Below are positions 1 through 12,394 of a stretch of 64,000 bases of DNA, piece after piece; positions within the stretch are counted from its first letter, which is position 1, and the number at the start of each line of letters is the position of its first letter. Under the pieces are notes generated by a model. The model did no database searches, was not told the DNA's origin, and was given only the letters and a program-made list of their open reading frames with translations. This stretch comes from Panorpa germanica. Lineage: Eukaryota; Arthropoda; Insecta; Mecoptera; Panorpidae. Both the position numbers and the translations under genes were made by a program. The stretch spans positions 310,001 to 374,000 of the forward strand of contig CAVMBN010000183.1 in assembly GCA_963678705.1 (NCBI GenBank). The letters run 5' to 3'.

Positions 1-534
1 TAGCTTGAACTAAGAAAACATTACTCTGTAATTACAGCTCAACATCATCTCTATTTAAATGACATTTATGCATTAATTTACCCTCTCTACCACTCCATAT
101 TAAATACCACCTCCAACAACAGAATCTCCTTACATATGCATACATACATAAAAATACATAAGTGGGAATATATATGAGTATATATCTTTGCCATTACTGC
201 TTTCTCACTCATATCCTAGGGTATTGTAGGGACTGTACCTAGAGATAAATGCTGTAATGACGTCATCATCTTCTAAACCAATCACAACACAGCTTATCCA
301 CTTACCCTTACTCCTCACCCCACTATTACCACCAACATTGTCTAGCCACACCCCCTGTTTATATTGTGACCTATATGCATCCCCACCACAATAGTTTCCA
401 ACTCAATTTCAAATTTAAGCCAGAACCCGCTTTGTTACACTACTTTAATTGTATCTCATAAGTGTATCTCATATTGTTATTTTTCATTATTAATTAATAT
501 ATAAATTTTACAATGATTAAATTTATATTGTATT
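1..534. other. AT-rich stretch, nothing recognised
   Basis: No coding frame of note, no RNA gene and no repeat structure that I can support. It precedes the decayed non-LTR element that begins near 535. Confidence 0.5.
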
Positions 535-1864
535 ATGATAATGCCGGTTTTTATTTCATTCCAAGCCAAAATAACCTTAAATAGTCAAAAACAAAATCCA
601 GGTTGTGCCAAGGTGCGGTTCGAGGGAATAAGAATGGGTGAGAAAAAGGTAGAAATAACAGTGGCAAGGAGGAAAGTAATAGAAGAAACAATGACAGTGA
701 TGAGTGAAGGTTGGGTAAGGAGAACTATAAAGCTTGAAGCAGAAGTATGTAACATAATGACAAAATTTAATAATAAGAAGGTAAAAAAAACAGTGTAAGA
801 AATCAAAGAGATACTGAAAGATGAAAAACAAGAACACCTAGTGACTGGAGCAGACTTCAATGCTATAATAAGAGAGCTAGAACTGATGGAAGAAGAAATG
901 GGCAAGGACAATAGAAAAATAAAAACACAAAAGATAAAACAGTTTATGCGAAGAGAAAAGAAATGATGGAAAGTCTGGAAGAAGAATGATGGAAAGTGTT
1001 GCATGAAAATAAAGAAGGGCATAAAGGGGACACTATGATTGTCTATGTGCTTGACAACGAAGGAGGGAGAGAGAAAAATAGCAAGGATGAAGGAAGAAGT
1101 GCGAGTGGAGTCGGACCACCTACCCCTAGTGGCAGAGTTGGAAGTGCACAGAGGAAAAAGATAGAAAGGGGTATGGAGAGAAGGAAGTGACTGGTCAGAA
1201 AAATGAGTGGATCTATAGTAAAGAAGGAACAATTGAGGGGATAGAGAGAATACAAGAAAGGCTGTAAAAAGCAAGCCAATGAAAGAAGTGGAGAGTAAGG
1301 GAAAGAAGAGAAGGAAGGAAAAAACTAGAATGTTATTTTTATAAAAAGGGGGAGAGGGTACGAAGAAAAAGAACTTGAAAATATAAGGGTGAGAGTGTAG
1401 AAGAAGTGGAAGAGTTCAGCTTCTTAGAAAAGTGACTAAGAAAGCCGAACTAACAATAAGACAGGTGTAAGGGTTTGAAGATAAGGTTTTTAAGGCGGAC
1501 ATTGATAAAAGGCTCTAAATGTTTGACAAGATGATAGCATATATACAGAGAGCAAAAGAAAATAGAATGAACGCAAGAAAGATACATCAAATGGGTACTT
1601 GGACTTAACAGATACACGCCTGGGTAAATGATTCTAGAAGTGTTCAAGTGGCAATCTTAGAGTAGAAGTAAATGGAAAATGAGATTTGAAGAAAAAATGG
1701 AATGGGCTGAAAGTACAGTCCTGAGGAAAATGAGATTGAAAGATATGAAACAAGGGTAATGGAGAGGTTTGTTTTATGAAAGGAATGAAATAATACTTTG
1801 AATGGAATGGAATGGCGACAGATGAGATGGAGAGAAAGGGGGCGACAGGAAAAAATGTTAGCTC
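535..1864 (+). mobile_element. Decayed non-LTR retrotransposon, endonuclease part
   Basis: This purine-rich stretch retains the apurinic-type endonuclease of an R1-like ORF2. About 87 open codons from 535 end at a stop (796-798). The same frame continues to VTGADFNA (around 842-863), which matches the catalytic GDFNA block. Near 1029-1080 comes DTMIVYVL, then a frame change, then VESDHLPLVAELEV (about 1105-1150), the SDHxPL block that ends this domain. After about 1190 the frame is full of stops and only short reverse-transcriptase-linker-like pieces remain. The domain order EN to linker gives the strand. At least one frameshift and several nonsense codons make it non-functional. Antisense Phe/Leu/Ser-rich open frames here are shadows of the purine bias. 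Clade assignment (R1-like) is inference from motif style. Confidence 0.7.
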
Positions 1865-2610
1865 CTCTTTACAGTATTAAAACTAACTTACTTTTTCACC
1901 TTAGTCTATACTTAACATAGCACAAAATTTTTGCTTAAGCTTTTTTACTCTTATATATATTTTAGTAATAACAGTGAAATAATGCTTTTTCAATGTTTCG
2001 TAAATTTATACGGTCTAACTTTTTAAAATAAGAGTCACCGCCGAACTATCGTGATTTCGACTATAATAAATAGGTCAATGAAAAATTACAGTTATTAGTA
2101 ATTTTGGAAAAAAAATTAAGAGTGAGGTCCGTTTATTGGTTTATTTTAAATACAATTATTAGTATACGAGTATATAGGAGTGGTGCCTGGAATTATATGA
2201 AAAAAAATCATTTAATACTCGCTTGTGCACATAATTTCAGGAAATGTGCTAGTATAAATATCGTGTCTAATATAAATTACCCTAATATAAAACAAATTAA
2301 AATGTGGTAAAACTAGAAAAATATGCAAAAAGTATATTCATTCATATTATGCAACCTCAGCGAATAAATCCTTTGCGTATATTTATTCATTTATAATACA
2401 TATACACATTGCATGTATAAAACATATTGCATATTTATTATGAAAGTAAAAATCTTTAAAAATTTTAGGGAAATAAATAATATTGATTGAATTTTTTGAA
2501 AAAAATACTAGCATTCTGGGAGTTTTAATGGTTGTGATGGATAGCAGTGCTATTTAGGTTGCCGATACAAAAACAAAATCAGAAATATTTGAAAAATTGT
2601 GGTCATGGTA
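1865..2610. other. Noncoding; diverged dispersed repeat at about 1905-2066
   Basis: No gene seen. About 160 bp from 1905 is recognisably but poorly similar to 15067-15235 (and its copy near 47270-47440): both start with TATACTTAACATAGCA, pass through a TATATAT/AGTAATA block and end with a TTTCGACTATA or TTTGACTATA block. This looks like two old copies of one dispersed repeat. Family unknown. Confidence 0.35.
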
Positions 2611-2776
2611 GTTAAAAACATTTTAAGGTGTTTCAATTTTCGAAAAAAAAATTTTTTTTTTTCTAATTCCTAAACAAAATGAGATAAATTTTTTTTTTCT
2701 CTTTTTCTTGTGTAGTCATGAGCAGGACCACCTTGTATTGCCAGCTTATCGTTTAATTTTGGGACACCCTGTATAT
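2611..2776. repeat. 165-bp dispersed repeat, copy 1
   Basis: The segment from GTTAAAAACATTTTAAGG to GACACCCTGTATAT recurs at 18775-18940 and 50977-51142 with few changes: T-run lengths and the stretch after AGGACCACCTT differ. It includes a long A-run/T-run pair. The copy here lies outside the large duplication, so it is an independent insertion. The shared end ACACCCTGTATA suggests a defined terminus. No coding capacity; family not recognised. Confidence 0.7.
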
Positions 2777-3419
2777 AAACCCATTATATTATACTTTGGC
2801 TTATTTCTAATACTAGCATAATAAAGTTAATTACATAAAATGACTATAATACTCAAATTTTGCATTTCTTTTAAACAGTTGAATTACGTATTATTTACAT
2901 ATAACAATACCACCCACGTTACGTTTTACATATTATATAGTTTTGTAAAGCATATATAAAAATTGAATGTGTTTTAAAATTTACTAAAAAAATTACACCC
3001 ACAATAATATTAATCCGGTTAATTTAAACATAAAAATAGTGGTCAAGTAACAAAAATTCCCGGAGAGCCAAATATTGGTGGAAAGCTGGGGTTTATCTTA
3101 CAAATAAAGTTTTAAAAATTCCCATCGATTCTATGTGTGCTTCAAAAGTTATTCGGGGTCAAAAGTCCAAGTTTGAGGTTTTTTTTATTTTTCTTGAAAA
3201 CGGTGTTTTTTATCAAAAAAAAACCTTCAACCAAAGTTGTAGATCTTAAAATTCCCTACAAAAATTGTTCTTCTGATTTGTTTTCTAAAAGTTACCATTC
3301 CTGAGATATCGCGACTCTAAGAGTCACATTTTACATGATATGCACACATTTCCACGCCACCTGTGAGGTAGGTTATCGCATGTAAAAATAAAATATAGTT
3401 TTGACATTTAGGATATATA
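2777..3419. other. AT-rich noncoding, possible old repeat
   Basis: No gene. Around 3040-3370 base composition is more mixed, with phrases such as CTGAGATATCGCG that have the look of a dispersed insect repeat, but no second copy exists in this window, so I cannot support a family. Confidence 0.3.
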
Positions 3420-4310
3420 ACACATGGGCTGAAAAGTCCTGGGCGTAACAAAGAAAACACAGTTTTTTTGGTTCAAAGTTAGCTTTATTCATCAACGTAA
3501 TCTCCATCAAGAGCAACGCAATCATTTCAGCGCCACTCTAACATTTCAATACCACTTTTGTAGAACGATTTATCTTTTGCCTCAAAATAGGCCTCACTTT
3601 CAGCGATAACCTCTTCATTCGTGCGAAATTTCTTACCGGCAAGCATTTTTTTCATGTCTGCGAACAGGCAGTAGTCGCTGGGAGCCAAATCTGGCAAATA
3701 CGTTGGATGTGGGAGCAATTCGAAGTTCAATTCATGTAGTTTTGCCATTGTTTTGATTGACTTGTGACACGGTGCGTTATCTTGATAAAACAAAAAAAAT
3801 TTCTTTGCCATATGCGGTCGTTTCTTTGCAATTTCGGCCTTCAAACGCTCCAATAACGCCATATAATATTCACTATTAATGGTATTTCCTTTCTCAAGAT
3901 AGTCGATAATTATTACACCACGCACATCCCAAAATACCGAGGCCATAACTTTTCCAGCCGATTGTTGTGCTGTCCACTCAGTTGTGCAGTTGCTGTCCAC
4001 TCAGCTGACGATCGTTTTGATTCCGGAGTGAAGTGATGGATCCATGTTTCATCCATTGTCACATATCGACGCAAAAATTCCGGTTTGTTACGTTTAAACA
4101 TGGCCAAACACTACTCAGAATCCTCAACACGTTGTCGTTTTTGGTCAACAGTAAGCAAACGCGATAAATCACTTAAAAACCAATCAACCAAAAAACTCAC
4201 GTGGACTCATTTGTTATACATCAAACATAAATGGCGGTATTGTCAACCAGCACAATCCGCAGTTATACACATATAACCGCGGTAAACTAATCGTGGCTCA
4301 AACCTAATTA
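3420..4310 (-). mobile_element. mariner-family DNA transposon, 5'-damaged
   Basis: Minus-strand mariner of cecropia-like type. The 3' end is placed at about 3420, where ACACATGGGCTGAAAAG follows a TA dinucleotide, the mariner target. The matching terminal repeat is not visible at the other end, and the N-terminal DNA-binding part of the transposase is missing upstream of about 4190. The element therefore lost its 5' end by deletion or rearrangement and cannot move by itself. The limit at 4310 is approximate. Confidence 0.75.
3485..4190 (-). pseudogene. mariner transposase (broken)
   Basis: A DD34D cut-and-paste transposase remnant. Reading from 4190 downwards it shows LLTVDQKRQRVEDSE, then MDETWIHHFTPESK (first Asp), then FYQDNAPCH (second Asp) and LAPSDY (third Asp). 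The spacing between the last two is exactly 34 residues, as in mariner. Damage: the first ~120 residues with the helix-turn-helix domains are absent; an in-frame stop sits near 4117; the frame shifts around 3960-4010, where a 14-bp string (TGCTGTCCACTCAG) occurs twice; and a TGG-to-TGA stop after EMLEWR removes the last residues before the original TAA at 3485-3487. The catalytic core is otherwise well preserved, so inactivation was not very ancient. Confidence 0.85.
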
Positions 4311-5246
4311 TATTACACACAAAAAACAGACGTCGATTTATGACATGGTAAACACTAGTATATTTTAAAAGTACAACACAATTATTAAATGCATGTCACC
4401 ATATCGAGTCGATATGCAGTGAATAGGTTTTTAAATATTTGGAAAGCATTTATTTACAATTGTTCTACCCTGACACTGAGCTACTGACCTCAAAATACTT
4501 TTACCTAGCCTAATTTAAATTAGGATAGTGCTGCTTATTTTAGAATAACATACCTTTATTCCATTACTTTTATAGAATTTTATTACTCTTACACTATTTC
4601 AGTAATGCAAGAGAAGTCTATTAAATCCGATTTATTGAACCTAAAGTAACAGAATAGAGTAACCTTAGGGTATCTATGAGCTTGCTTATGCAGGATTCCC
4701 TCTTTTACAATCTAAAGTTTCATCAACCAAAACAATAGCATAATAACAAAACCACATAGACCAGCAAGTTAGTATACTAACATCGCACATGTTTATATTG
4801 TATGTTTTTCCATACACTTACTAAATAAGCATATTGCTAAGGTAATCCTTACCCGCAGTGTGATATAATTGTCTATAATACTTTTATTTTATCATTAGAT
4901 TGTAAGTGCACATTATTCAATCATCAAGTTATTAAAACAGTAAACAGATGTTTTATCTCATTATAATATGATTTTAACTATAGTCAAAGTTAAGATAGAT
5001 CGGCGATGACATATGCCTAGGAAATGCCTGGACTAAGATTTGATGAACGTATTTCTCTTATTATACAGCAAAATATATTTTATAGCAGTGTCATCTATGA
5101 GAGCTATTGTGAAATAATTTAAATATACTATATGTACGAATATGTTTAGAAATTATTTATATTGAAATTAACTATTTTTTTTTAAATTAACTTATTAAAG
5201 ATTTAGTTGTCATGCACTTCTTATTTATTAATTAATATTTATATAT
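4311..5246. other. AT-rich noncoding
   Basis: No coding frame, RNA gene or repeat structure that I can support. It directly precedes the 5' target duplication of the I-type element. Confidence 0.5.
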
Positions 5247-5258
5247 ATTGAAATATTT
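5247..5258 (+). repeat. Target-site duplication (left) of I-type element
   Basis: ATTGAAATATTT here is repeated exactly at 14079-14090, right after the poly-A tail of the element. A 12-bp match in these two positions defines both ends of the insertion. Confidence 0.85.
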
Positions 5259-5262
5259 TTTT

Positions 5263-5297
5263 CAGTTCGCACCGAGACTCCTTGGTGAGTGCACGTG
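5263..5297 (+). promoter_or_regulatory. Internal promoter of I-type element (candidate)
   Basis: The element begins with CAGTTCGCACC, an initiator-like CAGT, and GCACGTG lies about 28 nt downstream, close to the downstream promoter element used by TATA-less insect non-LTR elements. Five of six DPE positions fit. Function is inferred from position. Confidence 0.45.
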
Positions 5298-5460
5298 TTT
5301 ATAATAAACAAAACAATAAAATAAATAGTGTTCTTTTTTTGCAAATTATAATATTTTTTCGTAATTTATTTGTATTTAAATTATAATTTAGATTATTATT
5401 AAGTGATATTACAAAAAAGTAAAGTAACTTCTATTTAATTATCACTGGGTAATTAACAAA

Positions 5461-6884
5461 ATGGACATGGAGACTGAACCTTTCGATAAAGATCCGAACA
5501 ATAAAAACAACTCTGTTACTAACAAATCATTTCCTACAGAAAAAACATCCAGTGATATGGCAGAAAACTTAAATAACAATAGTGACAATGCTAAAAAAAT
5601 ATATAATAATTTATACAACACAGAAACAAAATATGATTCGTATAAAGTAATGATTGTTAAAAATAATAGTGATGGAAATACATTTTTTAGTTCTCTTAAA
5701 TTAGCAGAAATAATTTGTAAAATCAGCAATAAATCTAATATAATAGAAATTAAAAAAATGGGAAGAAATAGAGTAATCGTTTAATGTGCTAATGCAATAC
5801 TAGCTAACGAAATTACCAAATCAACATTGCTGAAAAACAATGGATATAAAGCGTTTATCCCATTTTACTGGTGCACAAAAGTAGCTATTATAAAAGGTGT
5901 TGATATAGAATATACGGAAAATACAATTTTAAATAATATAGAGTGTCTACCTTTTAAAGTAACGATAGTGCAAAGGCTAAATCGAAAAATAAGAGTTGAC
6001 GGAGCTATAAAATATGAACCCAGTACATCAGTGAAACTATTCTTTGAAGGACTTGCAATTCCTGCTTATGTTTACATGTGGAGAGTGAGACGAGCATGTG
6101 AACCATTTGTACAACAGTCGATACAATGTTATAATTGTTTTAAATTTGGACATGCAGCCACAAAATGTAGAGCAAAAGTAGCAAAATGTAAATTCTGCGG
6201 AAGTGAAGATCATTTACGTACTGCATGCACATCTCCTAACCCGACATGCATAAATTGTAAACTTAACCACGAGGCTACAGACAATGAATGTCCTGAAAAA
6301 AAAAGACAAATAAAGATAAAAGATCTCATGGCCCAACACAATCTCAATTTTTATGAAGCAAAATTAGAATTAATAGAAAAAAATACAGACTATTTATACT
6401 CAGTAAGAACTCAAAACTCTTTTGAAGCTCTAAACTACAATGAGACTTTTCCCAATATCACAAATAAATACAATAGTATCAACATAATACCAACATACAA
6501 ACCAAACCCTAATTAGAAGAACTAATACCAGAGTAAATAAATCAAATACCGGTAACTTATTACAAAGATCTTACAGTCAACCACATCCTACGACATCCAC
6601 TAAAGAACCAATTCCAAAAAGAAGAAGAGAAGAAAAGAAACCTAACAATGAAGAAAGCGACACATACCTTAAGAAAACTAATCAAGGAAAAAACAGAAAG
6701 CAAATCAACCAAGAGAAACCTGATATTACAATGGAAAACAATGATAATGATACCTGCTATACATCAATATATAATAAAAATATTGATGACAAAATTAAAG
6801 ATACAAACAAAGACCCAAATATTACATCCCAATCTCTTAGAAGCTACAAGAAACAAATATCTAGTGTACAATGGCCAAACTCGT
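5461..6884 (+). pseudogene. I-type element ORF1 (gag-like nucleic-acid-binding protein), broken
   Basis: ORF1 encodes the RNA-binding protein that packages the element RNA. The ATG at 5461 (context ACAAAATGG) opens a Lys/Asn-rich N-terminus. A TAA at 5782-5784 interrupts the frame, which resumes unchanged to 6516. In this second part three zinc-knuckle-like motifs follow each other: CYNCFKFGHAATKC, CKFCGSEDHLRTAC and CINCKLNHEATDNEC. Near 6511 the frame shifts by one and a basic, Asn-rich tail stays open to about 6884. The protein would be about 475 residues. One nonsense codon and one frameshift disable it. Confidence 0.8.
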
Positions 6885-7098
6885 AAGAAAACATCGATAT
6901 ATAAATTAAGTTTATTTTTTTTTAATAAAAACTCTATTCACATCAGTAAACCTAATCGTTTAATAAATTTACTAAAATATTAAATCAACAACAATTATAT
7001 AAACATAAAGAAAAAAATATAAAATAAAATATATAAATAAATCGAACAACAAGGCCAAGGTCAGATATAAAAATCATTAATTATTTAAAACCGTTAAT

Positions 7099-10000
7099 AT
7101 GATAAATTTTATTCAATGGAACTGTAGAGGAGTCAGATATATTAAAGAGGAACTACAACATATGCTACAGAAGCATAACATACATATATGCATACTTTCA
7201 GAAACGTTTTTAACAAAAAATCACAATTTCAACATCAAATGCTATTTTATTGAAAGAGAAGATAGGATACAGAATACAAACTATAATCCCCACGGGGGTG
7301 TTGCTATCTTGATACATAAATCTATAAAATATAAACGAGTAATGCTAAATAACCCATTTAATTCGGTCGAAATAGCTGGAATAATTATAACACATAACGA
7401 AACTGAGGTAATATGTATTTTATCAATCTATGCTAAACCGAATCATAAACTATCTAATTTAAACTGGTCACAGTTAAAACAACAAATAACTGTTTCTGTT
7501 ATACTGGCTGGAGATTTCAATGCGACTTATCTTGCTTGGGATATAATCTGTCCAGGTAGTCAGTATGAAGGTAACGAATTTGTTAGAATTCATAGAAAAC
7601 GAAAATCTAAATATTATCAACGATGATAAACCAACTAGAGTAAGCAATCTCAGTACAGGGGACAGTATATTGGATCTCACATTGGTATCTATGACGTTAA
7701 CACAACAAATTACTTCGTGGCAAGTTCTTGCAGATAGCTTAGGTAGTGATCACTACCCAATTTTTTTCTGTCTAAATGACAATAATAAAGACCGTTATTG
7801 TACATCAGAATATTTAACGAGGAGAAATTTCCGAAAAGCAGATTGTGAGAAATATAGCCTTAAAATTGAAAGCAGAATTTCAAACCTTATCACAAATGGA
7901 ATCACAAGTAATCCCCAATATGTTGAAAACAAATACAACCAATTTAGACATGTTATTAATAATTTGGCAGACATACATATTCCATCTACCAGATTGTATA
8001 ATATAACTCCTAATAAAATAAAACCGTCTTTGTGGGACACAAAGTGCAATAAAATGATAGCTCAAACAAAATTAGCACTAACTAGTTTTAATAAAAACAT
8101 GACAATGGCGAATTATTTAAATTATAAAAAACATCAAGCTAAAACCAGACGATATTTTAAAGCCAGGAAAAAAAAATGGCAAGATTTCTGCGAGAATTTA
8201 AACTCAAACACAACAACCAACATTGTCTGGAATAATATAAGAAAAATTAACAATAAAAGCTATAGTACTAAAAGGATAAGTGATAATGAAAATTTAATAA
8301 AAGAATTCATTAAAAAAAAATTTCCACAGAACAACAATTTAAATATTACTACCACTACCACCATAAAAGATAATTTCCTAGATAATAACATAAATATAAA
8401 TGAAGTAAATTTCGCGTTAAATCATAATAAAAACAGTAGCACAGGATTTGATAGAATAAATTACAAAATGATACAAAACTTACCTGACAATGCAATAAAT
8501 CATCTTTCACAAATATATAATCTGTCATTAAACACTGCTGATATATCATTAGACTGGAAAAAACATATCGTTGTTCCTATATTAAAACCAGGAAAAGATC
8601 CAAACAAAGAAGAATCATTCAGACCCATTACTTTACTATCATGTATGGGCAAAACTATGGAATCAATCATCAAAAACAGAGTGGAATGGTATCTCGAACA
8701 TCATAAAAGATTAGCTGAGTTACAATTTGCGTTTAGAAAAACAAGAAGTACGCAGCATAACTTAAACATATTGAATATCGATATACAAAGAACATATAGT
8801 AAAAATCATTATATGATAGCTGCTTTCATTGACATTGAAGCTGCTTATGACAATGTTAATCTTGAAATATTAAAAGAAAAAGTAGGAAACATAGGTATAT
8901 CTTCCAAAATATCCAACTGGATTATAAACTACTTCCAAAATCGAGAAATAACAGTTAGATACAATAATAAGTTAACTGGTCCTATACTATGTAATCACGG
9001 AATTCCACAAGGCTCAATATTATCTCCCTTATTATTCAACATATACACAGAAAACTTAACAACACTATCAGATAACAACACAACAGTACTGATGTATGCA
9101 GATGACATGGTTATTTATAGTATGGGTCATACGCAAGATATAGCTCAAAACAGATTACAATCAAAATTAAGATAACTAGATATTTTACTAAAGGAAATAA
9201 AATTAAATATATCGTCAGAAAAAAGTAAAATAGTTATATTTACAAGGCATAGAATAAACTGCAGTCCAAAAATAACCATCAGAAATAAAAATATAACTGT
9301 TAGTTCAAATACCTAATTTCTGGGTATATTCTTTGATACGAAAAGCACTTGGGCGAAAGAAATTGCACATATTATTAACAAATGTCAAAAAGGCTTAAAT
9401 TTGATGCGATGTATAGCAGGATACAAATGGGGCGCACACCCAACAACCTTTGTAAAAATATATAAAGCTATTGTTAGACCGCATATTGACTATTCTAGTA
9501 CTATGATCTGCACCGCAAATAACTCAAGATTAAAAAAATTAAAATTATACAAAACAAAAGTTTAAGAATAATATTAGGTGCGATGGTTTCAACACCAATC
9601 CAAATCCTCAACTATCAAACTAATATTCCTCCGGTAAATAGCAGAATACAACAAATATCAGACAGTTTCTTTTGTAAAAACAGACATAACCCATGCGGCC
9701 CCTTAAATACAAGATTATCTAAACTATTTGTTCTTTATAATAAACCATATTGGACAACTCATAAAAAACCGGCACTTTTAACTAGTTTTGATAGATATAA
9801 TAACTTAAACTTAGAGGTACATAACACTATACCTACAGAAATAAATTTGTTCAAGAAGAATGAAAGTAAGGAAATAACTTATCAAAAATATATGGAATAT
9901 ATAACAAAAGATGATATAAACTGGAGTATATGGTTTACCGATGGTTCATTCGAAAAAAACTCTAAAACTGGAGGAATTAAAATTTTCAATTATAATACAG

Positions 10001-10230
10001 ATCAACAGTACAAATACAAACTTAACAATATCACAAATTCTTATAATACAGAAATAACAGCAATAATGAAATTACTAGAAATAATACAAAACACTGACAA
10101 TAAAAATATAATAATCTTCACTGCTTCTCGTAGTGTTTGTGTATCTTTAAATAACAATAAATTCAAAAACAATAATAATAACAAAATATGTTCAATTAAA
10201 GAATATCTTTTAAAAATGGAAAAAAGTGAT
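7099..10230 (+). pseudogene. I-type element ORF2 5' part: endonuclease, reverse transcriptase, start of RNase H
   Basis: ORF2 nicks target DNA and copies the element RNA. Domain order: endonuclease (7099-7780; INFIQWNCRG at the start, LAGDFNA, SDHYP), reverse transcriptase (about 8560-9160; FRPITLLSC, FIDIEAAYDNV, HGIPQGSILSPLLF and the catalytic YADDM), connector, then RNase H (WFTDGS at about 9928, TEITAI). The third RNase H acidic position, normally TDS, reads TASRS here. Breaks: a frameshift around 7590, stops at 9173-9175 and near 9313, and a frameshift near 9550. At 10230, after the GTGAT target, the gypsy LTR begins; the rest of RNase H is at 13345-13896. Confidence 0.85.
10226..10230 (+). 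repeat. GTGAT target duplication, left side of gypsy copy A
   Basis: GTGAT precedes the LTR start TGTAAT and is repeated at 13340-13344 directly after the other LTR. Removing the element and one copy restores the ORF2 frame across the site, which confirms the insertion point. Confidence 0.9.
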
Positions 10231-10351
10231 TGTAATAATAATACTCAAGATTCACTTCTACAAGCTTTAATCAGATATAATTTGACTAGTGATATTTTGT
10301 TTTTGTATCATTATAATGAAATCTAATACTACTAGATTTCAGACATACTAC
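10231..10351 (-). repeat. 3' LTR of gypsy copy A, truncated
   Basis: Starts TGTAATAATAATACTCAAG like the right LTRs of copies A and B. It stops after CATACTAC at 10351, where sequence from the integrase region follows directly. It contains the 17-nt segment (10266-10282) complementary to the putative primer site. Confidence 0.85.
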
Positions 10352-12380
10352 TTCGTCTATAATTGTTAGCATGTATTTGTTTCTTGTAGCTGATGGTATT
10401 GGCCCTTTAAAGTCTATGCTTAGTCGTTCGTTTCCCTGAATCATTTTTATGAAATCTGGGTTTCAGTTCTGCACATACTTTACATGAAGCTGTCATTTTT
10501 TTAATTTCCTCTACAGAGTAAGGTAGATTTCGGCATCGTATGTAATGCGCCATCCTTGTAACTCCAGGATGACATAGATTTTCATGTAGATTGATTAGTG
10601 TATCGTTTGGTGTAGTAGTACCACAGTACCTTGAGAAATTTTGATATCCTGAGGTAAAGCTACATATTCTGGAAAAAGTATCAGCTGCTAGATTATCTTG
10701 TCCTGGACGGTAAATTATTTCGTAGTTGTAACATGATAACTCAAGTCGCCATCTCATTATTTTGTCATTTTTAATTTTGCCAGCCCTTTATTATAAACAT
10801 AACATAAATAACATGTATTATTAAACATAAATGATACTGACTTTTGGTCAGTAACTAATTGAAATCGATTTCCTATAAGATAATGTCTCCATTTCCTTAA
10901 TGATTCAACGATAGCATATGCTTCTTCTTCAATTGCTAAATATCTTCTCTCACTTGCTGACAATGTTCTTGAAAAGAAAGCAATTGGTCTTCCAGTCTGG
11001 TTTAGTGTAGCAGCGATAGCTTTATCAGAAGCATCAGTTTCTACAACAAAGGGAACGTTATCTTCTATAGCCATCATTAAAGAGTTCCTAACATCATTTT
11101 TCAAATTTTCGAAAGCTTCTACTAGGTTAGGAGTCATTGGGAAAGATTTATTTTGTACTAGTGGCTGAATTTTCTTTGAAAAATTAAGTATCCACTTAGA
11201 GTAATATGCAAATAATCCAATAATCCTACGTAATGATGCTATATCTAAAGGAGGTTGTAACTTTTCTAAGGGTTTAAGTCGATCAGAATCCGGTTTAATC
11301 GTTTTATTTGTTATAGCATATCCTAATAGATTGATTGTAGTAACGGAGTAAGTACATTTCTCTTCATTTAATGTTATGCAAAATTTCTTTGCTGCATTAA
11401 GAAATTTCTGTAAATTTTTATCATGTTCTTCCTGAGTATGTCCACAAACAGTTACATCGTCAATGTAAGCGTAAGTATCTTTAAGATTTTCTGCTTGCAT
11501 TATCTTATCAATAGTTCTTTGAAAACTGGCTACACCATTAGTTACTCCAAAAGGTATGCGACGAAATTGGTATAGATTATTGCAAGCCTCGAATGCCGTA
11601 TACTTTCTTTCTTCTTTTTTTATTAAAACTTTATGGTAGGCGCTTTTCAAATCAAGAGTACTGAATATATTATACTTAGCAACCTTACCAACAATTTCGT
11701 CTATTTTGGGTAGTGGGTAGGCGTCCAAAAGAGTGAATCGATTAATTGTTCTAGAATAATCAATTACCATGCGTTTCTTGTGATGTTCATTAGATGTGAC
11801 TAAAACTTGTGCTCGCCATGGAGAATCACTAGTTTCTATAATTCCTTCCTTGAGCAATTTTTCTATTTCAGCCTTTATAAATTTCTTATCAGCTTCACTA
11901 TGGCGTCTTGATTTAATAGCTATTAGCCGACAATCAGGAGTTAAATTAGCGAATAATGATGGGGAAGATATTTTCATGGAAGTTAATCCACAAATATTTA
12001 GATCAGATTTGGTCCCTACAAATTTTATGCACACTGAGTTATGTTGCTTGAGGAAATCATTTCCTAATATAATATATGTACATAATTCTTTCATTACCGA
12101 TAGCTTGATTTCTTTATACATATTCCCTAACATTTCTATTTCTACATTACAGTATCCAAATATACTTGACTGTTATGATGTAGAAGCCATGTAGACATTT
12201 CCAGTACAAGGGATAACTTTTAGTTTCCTCTGATTTGCTAAATCCGCATTGATAAAGCTTTCAGAGCTTCCAGTATCTATTAAAGCGCCAGTGAGTATAC
12301 CATCCATCTTAATTGTAGTTATAGCAGGAGATAACTGTTTACATGTAGCAACAGATGTTATTGCTTATAATCGTTTAGGA
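10352..12380 (-). pseudogene. gypsy copy A pol: protease, reverse transcriptase, RNase H, integrase start
   Basis: Read from the right, the aspartic protease (ALIDTGSSESFIN, near 12250) is followed by an in-frame stop near 12176 shared with copy B. The reverse transcriptase (about 11900-11200) shows LDLKSAYHKVLI, FRRIPFGVTNG and YIDDVTVCG. The retroviral-type RNase H has FVVETDASDKAIAATL and FSRTLSASERRY. The integrase zinc domain HENLCHPG ... CKVCAELK lies at about 10600-10470. The catalytic integrase core is lost to the deletion ending at 10351. The main open segment, 10757-12133 (458 codons), lacks the nonsense codon found in copy B near 42922 but ends early after a 26-bp insertion. Non-functional. 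Confidence 0.85.
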
Positions 12381-12394
12381 GAAGTAGTTTCTCC

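Noticed and set aside
11796..12194. Plus-strand frame of 132 codons (and 43830-44228)
   Set aside because: Antisense to the conserved gypsy protease/reverse transcriptase region; no similarity of its own.
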